In this document: positions 1 to 5,232 of the stretch, in pieces | Layout of the letters: the number at the start of each line of letters is the position of its first letter | Position numbering within the stretch: the stretch's first letter is position 1 | Source: an uncultured Fibrobacterota bacterium | GTDB lineage: Bacteria > Fibrobacterota > Chitinivibrionia > Chitinivibrionales > Chitinispirillaceae | Reading direction: 5' to 3' | Assembly (NCBI GenBank): GCA_903888815.1 | Contig: CAISVC010000333.1 | Coordinates: 1-6,568 of the forward strand | DNA length: 6,568 nucleotides | Notes under the pieces: model-generated | What the model was told of the DNA's origin: nothing | Database searches by the model: none | The model's input: only the letters and a program-made list of their open reading frames with translations | Translations under genes and position numbers: made by a program

Positions 1-544
1 GCAGACCCATGTGGCTGTCTCCCATCTCGCCCTCGATTTCGGCGGCCGGCACCAGCGCGGCCACGCTGTCGATCACGATGACATCGATGGCGCCGCTACG
101 GACAAGCGTGTCCGCGATTTCAAGCGCCTGCTCGCCGGTATCGGGCTGTGAGACGAGAAGATTATCAATGTCCACGCCGAGATTCTTCGCGTACTTGGCG
201 TCAAACGCGTATTCGGCGTCGATCAGCACCGCGATGCCGCCCTTTTTCTGCGCATTGGCGATCGCATGGAGCGCCAGTGTTGTTTTTCCTGACGATTCCG
301 GGCCGAAGATCTCTATGATGCGGCCTTTGGGAAGCCCGCCCACACCCAGGGCAAGGTCGAGCGACAGCGCGCCGGTCGAGATAACCGGCATGTCGGTTTT
401 AAGCCCTTCGGAACCGAGCCGCATGATCGTGCCCTTGCCGTGCTGTTTTTCTATCTGGCTTACCGCCTGCTCCATGGCCGCGATTTTATTGCGATTTTCC
501 TCTGCAACCTCTGCAACCACGTTTGCCGTGCCTTTTTTGGCCAT
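1..544 (-). CDS. recA: RecA recombinase, N-terminal 181 residues (cut by window edge)
   Basis: RecA forms an ATP-dependent filament on single-stranded DNA. It drives homologous recombination and, in most bacteria, self-cleavage of LexA. The reading frame is open from the ATG at 544 to the left edge, which falls just after HMGL in the core. Visible motifs are Walker A GPESSGKTT (residues 81-89), the catalytic-glutamate segment IDAEYAFD (E111, equivalent to E. coli E96), the SQPDTGEQALEIAD segment (132-145), Walker B VIVIDSVAAL (155-164) and EIEGEMGDSHMGL (169-181). The start is well supported: AAAGGAG lies 7 nt upstream. The N-terminal region before the core is slightly longer than in E. coli (Walker A starts at 81 rather than 66) and alanine/glutamate-rich. 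I saw no LexA box of the CTG-N10-CAG or GAAC-N4-GTTC type upstream, so SOS control cannot be claimed. The C-terminal domain lies outside the window. Confidence 0.97.
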   Translation of the reverse strand, partial: MAKKGTANVVAEVAEENRNKIAAMEQAVSQIEKQHGKGTIMRLGSEGLKTDMPVISTGALSLDLALGVGGLPKGRIIEIFGPESSGKTTLALHAIANAQKKGGIAVLIDAEYAFDAKYAKNLGVDIDNLLVSQPDTGEQALEIADTLVRSGAIDVIVIDSVAALVPAAEIEGEMGDSHMGL

Positions 545-551
545 ACCAATG

Positions 552-558
552 CTCCTTT
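552..558 (-). promoter_or_regulatory. recA ribosome-binding site
   Basis: On the minus strand this reads AAAGGAG, with 7 nt (CATTGGT) to the recA ATG. It fixes the recA start. Confidence 0.8.
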
Positions 559-617
559 ACATTTTTTAGGGTGATAGATGACAGGAAGGTCTAAAGATAA
601 AATATGGCGGGGAGGTG

Positions 618-643
618 AAAAAAGATTATAGGCTGCTAATCTT
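618..643 (-). terminator. Candidate intrinsic terminator behind the BRO-N gene
   Basis: Minus-strand reading: AGATTA (643-638), an 8-nt loop, then TAATCT (628-623) running straight into a T-run (622-618). The stem is AT-only apart from one G-C pair per arm, so it is weak. It sits about 45 nt past the BRO-N stop and before recA, where a terminator would be expected. The right arm overlaps a TATAAT hexamer that could instead be the recA -10 box. Confidence 0.4.
625..630 (-). promoter_or_regulatory. Candidate -10 box for recA
   Basis: The minus strand reads a perfect TATAAT about 80 nt upstream of the recA ATG. No good -35 lies 16-18 nt upstream (best TTCGTG), and there is no extended TG. Because the hexamer is also part of a hairpin stem, the promoter reading is uncertain. 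Confidence 0.35.
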
Positions 644-687
644 TGTTCACGAAGGTCAGAAAATAAGTTTATTTAAATCACCGTTTT

Positions 688-933
688 TTACAGACTCCAA
701 AATCGCCCTTCACCTGCAACCATTTTCAACTGGTGACAATTTGTCACCGTTTGACTGCCTTCCTTTTTAAGCCGTTCTTTTAATTTATTCCAATACTTTC
801 GGGCGGTTTGATAGTCGGGTTGCTGTATCAAAGCCTGAATAATATCCACAACCGAGAAAAACCAGGTTTCGGTTTTTTCATCGTAAATCCTGCGGATTTT
901 GAAATTCTCAAAGACGGCCAGTGAGTTTGTCAT
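688..933 (-). CDS. Truncated BRO-N domain protein (phage antirepressor type), 81 aa
   Basis: This is a BRO-N domain protein of the family found in prophage antirepressors and baculovirus BRO proteins, a DNA-binding domain of roughly 100 residues usually followed by a variable C-terminal part. Visible family features are KIRRIYDE (12-19), WFFSVVDI (24-31), ARKYWxxLKxRLKxEGSQ (44-61) and TNCHQLKM (64-71). After GEGRF (74-78), where relatives continue with a conserved acidic stretch and the end of the domain, the frame gives WSL and stops. The protein is therefore shorter than its domain. I found no continuation in the DNA beyond the stop, so deletion or rearrangement is likelier than a simple frameshift. 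The start at 933 is chosen because GAGG lies about 7 nt upstream. A farther ATG at 978 has no ribosome-binding site. The gene is AT-rich compared with its neighbours and points toward recA, suggesting acquired DNA. It could be a decaying remnant or a small functional DNA binder. Confidence 0.75.
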   Translation of the reverse strand: MTNSLAVFENFKIRRIYDEKTETWFFSVVDIIQALIQQPDYQTARKYWNKLKERLKKEGSQTVTNCHQLKMVAGEGRFWSL

Positions 934-1004
934 ACGTTTCCTCTTAAATCTCTTGTTTCTATGTGCTCTGTCAGGCATCGGCCCGGAACAAATATTTCAA
1001 CTTC

Positions 1005-1034
1005 AATATAGATAAACTATCTTTTATCTGTCAA
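1005..1034 (-). promoter_or_regulatory. Sigma70-type promoter for the BRO-N gene
   Basis: On the minus strand, TTGACA (1034-1029) is followed by an 18-nt spacer and TATATT (1010-1005). The -35 is perfect and the -10 matches 5 of 6. The predicted transcription start near 998 leaves a leader of about 65 nt to the ATG at 933. This is the best promoter in the window by eye. Confidence 0.65.
1010..1029. promoter_or_regulatory. Operator-like inverted repeat inside the BRO-N promoter spacer
   Basis: AGATAAA (1010-1016) and TTTATCT (1023-1029) form a perfect 7-bp inverted repeat with 6 nt between. It fills the spacer and touches both hexamers of the promoter above. A protein bound here would block RNA polymerase. 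Autoregulation by the BRO-N protein is an inference only. Confidence 0.45.
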
Positions 1035-1045
1035 AATCAATAGAA

Positions 1046-1057
1046 CCCTGAACAGGG
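1046..1057. repeat. Small palindrome in the divergent intergenic region
   Basis: CCCTG-AA-CAGGG is a perfect 12-bp palindrome between the BRO-N promoter and the ybhB-like gene. It overlaps where a -35 for the rightward gene would lie (candidate -10 boxes TATTAT at 1071-1076 and TATATT at 1074-1079). No T-run follows on either strand, so it is not a terminator. A regulatory role is possible but unproven. Confidence 0.3.
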
Positions 1058-1120
1058 AGAATTAAAAAGGTATTATATTCTTTAGTACCATCATCGATTA
1101 ATCTGTTTTTAGAGGTAAAA

Positions 1121-1681
1121 ATGAAAAAAATAATGTTGTTTTTAATTGCAGTCGGGATGCTGAGCGTAAGCGTATGCGCAAAAAATCCGGACGTAAAGAA
1201 AGGAGCAAAAAAGATGACGGCAATTAACGTAACAAGCCAGGCATTCAAACATATGCAGCCGATCCCTTCACCGTATACCTGCGACGGGGCCGATATCTCT
1301 CCCCCGCTTTCATGGAGCAATGTCCCTGCCGCGGCAAAAAGCATCGTTCTGATCTCCGATGATCCCGACGCTCCGGCCGGGACCTGGGTGCACTGGGTGG
1401 CGTACGATCTGCCGCCCGCGACCGACAGTCTGCCGGAAAACGTTCCGAAGAGCGATACTATAGCGGGAGGCGGAATCCAGGGCAAAAACGATTTCCAGCG
1501 AATCGGCTGGAACGGCCCGTGTCCGCCCGGCGGCACCCACCGCTATTTTTTCAAGGTCTATGCGCTTGACATAATGCTCAATCTGCCCGCGGGAAAAACC
1601 AAGTCGGCAATTGAAAAGGCGATGAAGGGCCATATCCTGGCGCAGGGCGAACTGGTTGGAACGTATACGAGAAAAAGATAG
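1121..1681 (+). CDS. YbhB/YbcL-family PEBP protein with signal peptide, 186 aa
   Basis: Member of the phosphatidylethanolamine-binding (Raf-kinase-inhibitor-like) family. These are small beta-fold proteins with a conserved anion/ligand pocket and no settled bacterial substrate. Hallmarks are YTCDGADISPPLSW (52-65), DDPDAPAGTWVHW (80-92) and GPCPPGGTHRYFF (132-144), with GKNDFQRIGW just before the last. All expected pocket motifs are intact. Residues 1-20 form a classical signal peptide: KK, a hydrophobic core, then V18-C19-A20 suitable for signal peptidase I. The residue before C19 is valine, so a lipoprotein is unlikely. An export role in the periplasm is inferred. The start at 1121 has AGAGG 5 nt upstream. 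A second start at 1214 (M32) also has a good site and would give a cytosolic form of 155 residues, like E. coli YbhB. The first 130 bases are AT-rich relative to the rest. It appears monocistronic. Confidence 0.92.
   Translation: MKKIMLFLIAVGMLSVSVCAKNPDVKKGAKKMTAINVTSQAFKHMQPIPSPYTCDGADISPPLSWSNVPAAAKSIVLISDDPDAPAGTWVHWVAYDLPPATDSLPENVPKSDTIAGGGIQGKNDFQRIGWNGPCPPGGTHRYFFKVYALDIMLNLPAGKTKSAIEKAMKGHILAQGELVGTYTRKR
1201..1216 (+). promoter_or_regulatory. Internal ribosome-binding site and alternative start in the ybhB-like gene
   Basis: AAAGGAG (1199-1205) is followed by 8 nt and an in-frame ATG at 1214, encoding M32. The site is stronger than that of the upstream start. Translation from here would skip the signal peptide and begin MTAINVTSQAF, close to where leaderless family members begin. 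Confidence 0.5.
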
Positions 1682-1685
1682 AGGA

Positions 1686-1854
1686 GCAGCGGCGGGCGTT
1701 TCGCGGAATGCCTTGAACCAAACCCGCAGGGCGCGACGGTCATACATCGGTTTCTGAGTGCAATAAAGCCCGGATATGATATGACTCTCTGTTAAATGAA
1801 CGAAAGGATACACCGTCGCGTTTTCAAGGCATGGAGCGGAATGTCCGCCGCTGC
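1686..1854. repeat. Long imperfect inverted repeat (MITE-like or structured RNA)
   Basis: Arms 1686-1717 and 1823-1854 are 32 nt each and complementary at about 26 positions, with perfect outer (about 10 bp) and inner (10 bp, CATGCCTTGAA side) blocks. A further perfect 9-bp stem pairs CGCGACGGT (1732-1740) with ACCGTCGCG (1812-1820). The loop of 71 nt (1741-1811) is less GC-rich. The 3' arm itself contains a small GCGGA-ATG-TCCGC hairpin. It begins 4 nt after the ybhB-like stop and fills most of the gap before rfaE2. No T-run follows, so a standard terminator is unlikely. No convincing ORF is seen inside. It may be a small non-autonomous element or a structured transcript. Confidence 0.55.
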
Positions 1855-1909
1855 GAGTTGACCAGATCAAAGTTTTTCACTTAACACTTCCTTTTACTGT
1901 GCCGAAAGC

Positions 1910-1915
1910 TATATT
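1910..1915 (+). promoter_or_regulatory. Candidate -10 box for the rfaE2-TPR-M24 cluster
   Basis: TATATT lies about 40 nt before the rfaE2 start in an AT-rich stretch, but no clear -35 lies 16-18 nt upstream. A TTGACC at 1858-1863 is a possible -35, but its 17-nt-spaced partner TTAACA is poor. The promoter for the cluster is most probably in 1855-1920, but it is not defined. Confidence 0.3.
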
Positions 1916-1953
1916 AATTTTTACAGGAGCAATGATCCGAAAAAGAGGATGTA

Positions 1954-2451
1954 ATGCAATCTGAGCGGCCGCTGGAGAGTCGTGTATTCAAAGACGTTCA
2001 TGAGGTGAAAAAATACCTTGCCCCTTTGCGGGCGCAGGGAAAGACGCTCGTTACCACGAACGGGTGTTTCGACATCGTGCACTCCGGCCATGTCCGGTAT
2101 CTGACCGAAGCGGCCGGACTGGGTGACCTGCTCGCGGTGGGCGTCAACGCCGATGCGACGGTCCGGCGGCTCAAAGACGACGGCCGTCCGGTGCGCGGGG
2201 AAGACGACCGCGTGAGGGTCGTGGCCGCGCTCGGCATGGTCGACGCAGCTTTTATTTTCCAGGAAGACGACCCGCGCGCGTTTCTTGAAATTCTGCGGCC
2301 TGATGTCCACGTGAAGGGCGGCGACTATACCGCCGATATCATAGAACGTGAAACCGTGGAACGGCACGGCGGGAGGGTTGAAATCGTCTCTTATGTAAAT
2401 GGTCTTTCGACCACATCGTTTATGAATGCAATAAAGAGGAATTCCCGTTAA
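1954..2451 (+). CDS. rfaE2: D-glycero-beta-D-manno-heptose 1-phosphate adenylyltransferase, 165 aa
   Basis: Cytidylyltransferase-fold enzyme that transfers AMP from ATP to heptose 1-phosphate, giving ADP-heptose for LPS inner core or surface heptosylation. It acts in the cytoplasm. Seen: TNGCFDIVHSGHVRYL (35-50) with the nucleotide-binding HxGH (H43, H46), NADATVRRLK (65-74), GRPV followed by EDDR (77-86), VKGGDYT (120-126) and the C-terminal STT (152-154). Length matches the stand-alone form, i.e. the C-terminal half of bifunctional HldE. The kinase half (RfaE1) is absent here and must be elsewhere if the pathway is complete. ATG 1954 has GAGGA 4 nt upstream. A short overlapping ORF begins at 1932. 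It leads a three-gene cluster, with the next start 26 nt after its stop. A related cytidylyltransferase acting on another sugar or glycerol phosphate is less likely because KGGDYT and STT are typical of RfaE2. Confidence 0.92.
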   Translation: MQSERPLESRVFKDVHEVKKYLAPLRAQGKTLVTTNGCFDIVHSGHVRYLTEAAGLGDLLAVGVNADATVRRLKDDGRPVRGEDDRVRVVAALGMVDAAFIFQEDDPRAFLEILRPDVHVKGGDYTADIIERETVERHGGRVEIVSYVNGLSTTSFMNAIKRNSR

Positions 2452-2477
2452 ACGTAAAACGTTAAAGAAGGTACAGC

Positions 2478-5225
2478 ATGACAGCACCCGCAGCCGCAGC
2501 CGTCGAATCCCTGACCGAACGATTGCAGCGCAATCCGAATTCGCTCGCCTTTTCCCGCCTCGCGGACCATTACCGGAAAGAAGGCGACGTGGGGCGGGCC
2601 GTTGACCTCTGCACAAAGGGTCTCGAGCGGTATCCGGATTACTGCACCGGGTATCTCATTCTCGGCCGCTGTTACCTGGAGCAGGAAAAACTCGACAAGG
2701 CGGTCAGCGCGCTTGTCAACGTCTGCCGCATCGACCGGCGCAATATCGTCGCCATCAAAATGCTGGCCGACATCTTCATGCGGCAGGGATTGCTGGAGAA
2801 GGCGGCCGACCTGTATGCGCTCCTCGCGAAAATTGATCCTTATGACGCGCTCCTTGCCCGTGCGCCGCACAGGAAAAAAGGTTCCGGCGGTATTGACCTT
2901 TTTGAAATTCTCGGATTATCGCCGGCCATGAAAGCGCCCGCGCTTGCCGCCATTGCAAAGCCGCCGCAGCGGCCGGCCGGGGCCGCGACGGAAGATATGC
3001 CTCAATTCGTCTCTCTTGAGGAGCTCGGCCTTTCGCAGGCCGACACGGTGATGACTGACATCGGTTCGGCGACCGAACAGCTGTTGTCCGGGACGGATAC
3101 GATTGCTTCCGAGGCGGACAGGATTACTTCGGACAGGATTACTTCGGACACGATTACCGGGAGTGATGTTTCCGAACGGATGAGCATGCTGTTCGGCGAG
3201 GACACGAAAGTAAAAAAGGCCAGGCCGAAACCCAAACAACCGAAACCCGGAAAACCGAAACCCGATCAACCGGCACTTGATCAACCGCCCCCTCCTCCGC
3301 CCGCGCCGGCCCCTGAAGAAGAGGCGGCGGCGGCCTTTGAGGTGAAGCCGCCTGCGGAAACGCCGCGCCGCGAAGATCCCTCCGGCAAAGAAACGATAAA
3401 GATGCCTTCCCTCAAGGGACCGCCGAAAACCGGTTCGACGATCAATGCCGACCTCGAGGAGACCATGATCATCGATGCGGATGAGGCGATGCTCCTGCGC
3501 GGGGATTCCGGCATCCGGATAAAAGAGACCGTTGCCCCGGACGCGGAAAGCAGGGCCATTGATGACACCAGAACGCAGGAACTCTTCGGCGGAACGGCAG
3601 CGCAGCCCGAAGCGCCGATCGAAAAACCGCAGGAAAACCTTGATGATCTCGTGGAGAGTTTACAGAAGGAAAATTTCGAGGGTGCCGTTCCCGAGGGTGC
3701 CGTTTCCGAGGGTGCCGTTCCCGAGGGTGCCGTTTCCGAGGGTGCCGTTCCCGAGGGTGCCGTTCCCGAGGGTGCCGTTCCCGAGGGTGCCGTTCCCGAG
3801 GGTGCCGTTCCCGAGGGTGCCGTTCCCGAGGCTGCCGTTTTTGAGCCGCCCCGGAGTACGCCCGCCGGCCGGGATACGGTTACAGGGGACGAGGTGAGCG
3901 CCCGGATCGACGGACTTTTCAAAGAGACCGCAGAACCGCCTCAGGCACAGGCCCCTGTGCCGGCGGAGACCCCGGCGGGGAAAAAAGACGCACTTCCGGC
4001 CGAACCGGAACCTGCGGAGGCGCCTGTTTTCGAAAAACCGATAACAGGGAGACTGGACGATGACGTTGAAAGGACCGCGATGTTCCTGCATCACGGGGAG
4101 ACCATTTCAGGGGACGATGTGGTTGAGCGGCTTGAGGGAATTTTCAAGGATAAAAAGGAGATCAAAAAACCTGCGGCCGAAACCCCGGAAAAGAAAGAGG
4201 AAACCGATACCGTCGTCATGGGGCCGCGTGGCCGCGCTGCGGCGCCAGATGCGGTCAAACCGGCCGGCGCGGCGGATACCAGGGAGTCCGAATCGGTGAT
4301 CGAGACCGTTTCGGCAGTCTCGGGTAAGGATGTTGAAAAGCGGCTCGACGAATTCTTCCGGGAACCGGAAAGCGCTGAAAGCGGCCGGAAAAAAGATGAA
4401 ACGGCTGCAGGGCCGGAAAGAACCGTGGTGGAACTGCCCCGGCGGCCGGTTAAGAAGCCGCAGCCGGCGGCTGTTTCCCCGTCCGATGCGCCCGAAGCCG
4501 GTCAAGACGAGCCTTATGAGGAAACGATTATCCTCGATGCCGCTGACGTGTTCAGCCCGCCTGACGATACTATGCCTGAAACCGCGACCCCAGTCGCGAC
4601 TCCCCTGCCGGAAAAAACCCAGCCGAGCCGCGAAGAAACCCTCCGCTTTGACGATATAGAATTTGACGTCCAGCCGCGCACGCCTCCCGCTCCGGCCGCT
4701 GAAAAGCAGGTGGCCGAAGACGCAAGGGAATCCACGGCCGTATTCGAAGATTTTTCTTCCGCGAATGTCCCGCAGGCGCCGGCGCCGGCTCCCGAGGTCC
4801 CGGTTTTCGGGCCGACCACCTCGTCAGCCGACACGGTCTGGGACCTTGCCGCCGCCGCAGGCAGCAGTGCGGATGCCGTCGATTCAATTCCCGAGCATGT
4901 GCTGACTCCCACCATCGCGGACATCTATTTCAAGCAGGGACAGCCGCAGCTCGCCCTGAACATCTACCGCCGGCTGGTTGATAAAGACCCGGGCAACAGC
5001 CAGCTGCAGCTGCAGATCCGGGAAATCGAAAAAGCAATTGCACGGGGAACCGGCGCGCTTAAACCTCCGGCGCCGAAACGGATCAGGGCAAGAAAAAAAG
5101 CGGTGCCCAAAGAGGGCGTCCCCAGAGAAGAGGCTACGGCGAGCGAGGCCCTGCCGCTGGCAGGCGTGCGCCTCAGAAAAAAAATCAGGCCGAAACTGGA
5201 AAAATCCTCTGAGGGGCAGGAGTAA
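2478..5225 (+). CDS. 915-aa TPR protein with long disordered, repeat-bearing linker
   Basis: Probably a scaffold or adaptor; specific function not recognised. Residues 20-121 form three consecutive 34-residue TPRs (beginning PNSLAFSRLADHYRKEG, PDYCTGYLILGRCYLEQ and RNIVAIKMLADIFMRQG). A final TPR-like unit lies near 806-845 (TPTIADIYFKQGQPQLALNIYRRLVDKDPGN region), followed by a basic tail rich in K/R and P. Between about 165 and 800 the protein is low-complexity, rich in P, A, E and T, and predicted disordered. It holds four copies of a 15-residue motif (225-239, 467-481, 542-556, 613-627), two EET[MI]I[IL]DA motifs (327 and 681), a DRITS triplet repeat (214-228), a proline run, and an EGAVP tandem array (401-455). 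There is no signal peptide or membrane segment, so it is likely cytoplasmic. AAGAAGG lies 6 nt before ATG 2478. TPRs at both ends of a variable linker are known from other bacterial proteins. I saw no catalytic domain. Confidence 0.85.
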   Translation: MTAPAAAAVESLTERLQRNPNSLAFSRLADHYRKEGDVGRAVDLCTKGLERYPDYCTGYLILGRCYLEQEKLDKAVSALVNVCRIDRRNIVAIKMLADIFMRQGLLEKAADLYALLAKIDPYDALLARAPHRKKGSGGIDLFEILGLSPAMKAPALAAIAKPPQRPAGAATEDMPQFVSLEELGLSQADTVMTDIGSATEQLLSGTDTIASEADRITSDRITSDTITGSDVSERMSMLFGEDTKVKKARPKPKQPKPGKPKPDQPALDQPPPPPPAPAPEEEAAAAFEVKPPAETPRREDPSGKETIKMPSLKGPPKTGSTINADLEETMIIDADEAMLLRGDSGIRIKETVAPDAESRAIDDTRTQELFGGTAAQPEAPIEKPQENLDDLVESLQKENFEGAVPEGAVSEGAVPEGAVSEGAVPEGAVPEGAVPEGAVPEGAVPEGAVPEAAVFEPPRSTPAGRDTVTGDEVSARIDGLFKETAEPPQAQAPVPAETPAGKKDALPAEPEPAEAPVFEKPITGRLDDDVERTAMFLHHGETISGDDVVERLEGIFKDKKEIKKPAAETPEKKEETDTVVMGPRGRAAAPDAVKPAGAADTRESESVIETVSAVSGKDVEKRLDEFFREPESAESGRKKDETAAGPERTVVELPRRPVKKPQPAAVSPSDAPEAGQDEPYEETIILDAADVFSPPDDTMPETATPVATPLPEKTQPSREETLRFDDIEFDVQPRTPPAPAAEKQVAEDARESTAVFEDFSSANVPQAPAPAPEVPVFGPTTSSADTVWDLAAAAGSSADAVDSIPEHVLTPTIADIYFKQGQPQLALNIYRRLVDKDPGNSQLQLQIREIEKAIARGTGALKPPAPKRIRARKKAVPKEGVPREEATASEALPLAGVRLRKKIRPKLEKSSEGQE
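3117..3161 (+). repeat. 15-bp tandem repeat encoding DRITS, three units
   Basis: Two identical units of GACAGGATTACTTCG (3117-3131, 3132-3146) are followed by a diverged third (3147-3161) that runs into the first TITG motif of the TPR protein. The repeat is in frame and adds five residues per unit, suggesting slippage seeded from the start of the conserved motif. Confidence 0.75.
3678..3842 (+). repeat. 15-bp minisatellite encoding EGAVP/EGAVS, 11 units
   Basis: Ten units of GAGGGTGCCGTT followed by CCC or TCC, then one diverged unit (EAAVF) at 3828-3842. Units 2 and 4 end in TCC, all the others in CCC; every other base is identical. The pattern C-T-C-T-C-C-C-C-C-C implies a 30-bp duplication plus repeated 15-bp expansion. 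The unit length is a multiple of three, so copy-number change keeps the frame. It encodes residues 401-455 of the TPR protein. Confidence 0.95.
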
Positions 5226-5232
5226 CGGCGTG
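5218..5232 (+). promoter_or_regulatory. Ribosome-binding site and GTG start of the M24 peptidase
   Basis: AGGAG (5218-5222) lies within the last codons of the TPR gene, 7 nt before GTG 5230. The GTG is 4 nt after the TPR stop TAA (5223-5225). This decides the start and suggests translational coupling. Confidence 0.75.

Noticed and set aside
545..690. LexA/SOS box upstream of recA
   Set aside because: No CTG-N10-CAG, GAAC-N4-GTTC or similar palindrome was found. LexA sites differ between phyla, so absence of SOS control is not shown either.
732..748. Perfect palindrome GGTGACAA-T-TTGTCACC inside the BRO-N gene
   Set aside because: It encodes the conserved VTNCHQ segment of the domain, so coding constraint plus chance explains it. 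It has no T-run and no promoter nearby.
934..978. Longer BRO-N start at 978 (96 residues)
   Set aside because: There is no ribosome-binding site. The added residues are basic and non-conserved, while the start at 933 has GAGG and begins at the usual domain start.
1121..1180. Lipoprotein signal at C19 of the PEBP protein
   Set aside because: The residue before the cysteine is valine, which does not fit a lipobox. Cleavage after A20 by signal peptidase I fits better.
1310..1870. 186-codon minus-strand ORF overlapping the PEBP gene and the long inverted repeat
   Set aside because: It is antisense to a clear PEBP gene over most of its length and has no start signal or known domain.
3678..3842. 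CRISPR-like array
   Set aside because: The units are 15 bp, directly adjacent with no spacers, and in frame within a coding region: a coding minisatellite.
3281..4094. Long antisense and alternate-frame ORFs across the EGAVP array, with GTAPS, GNGTL or FPRVP repeats
   Set aside because: The 15-bp unit contains no stop in any frame, so it opens every frame. These frames have no ribosome-binding sites or recognisable domains, and the +1 TPR frame carries all the conserved motifs.
4978..5229. Upstream extension of the M24 frame to ATG 4978
   Set aside because: This would overlap about 250 nt of the TPR gene with no homologous sequence. GTG 5230 has AGGAG at 7 nt and fits the family's N-terminus.
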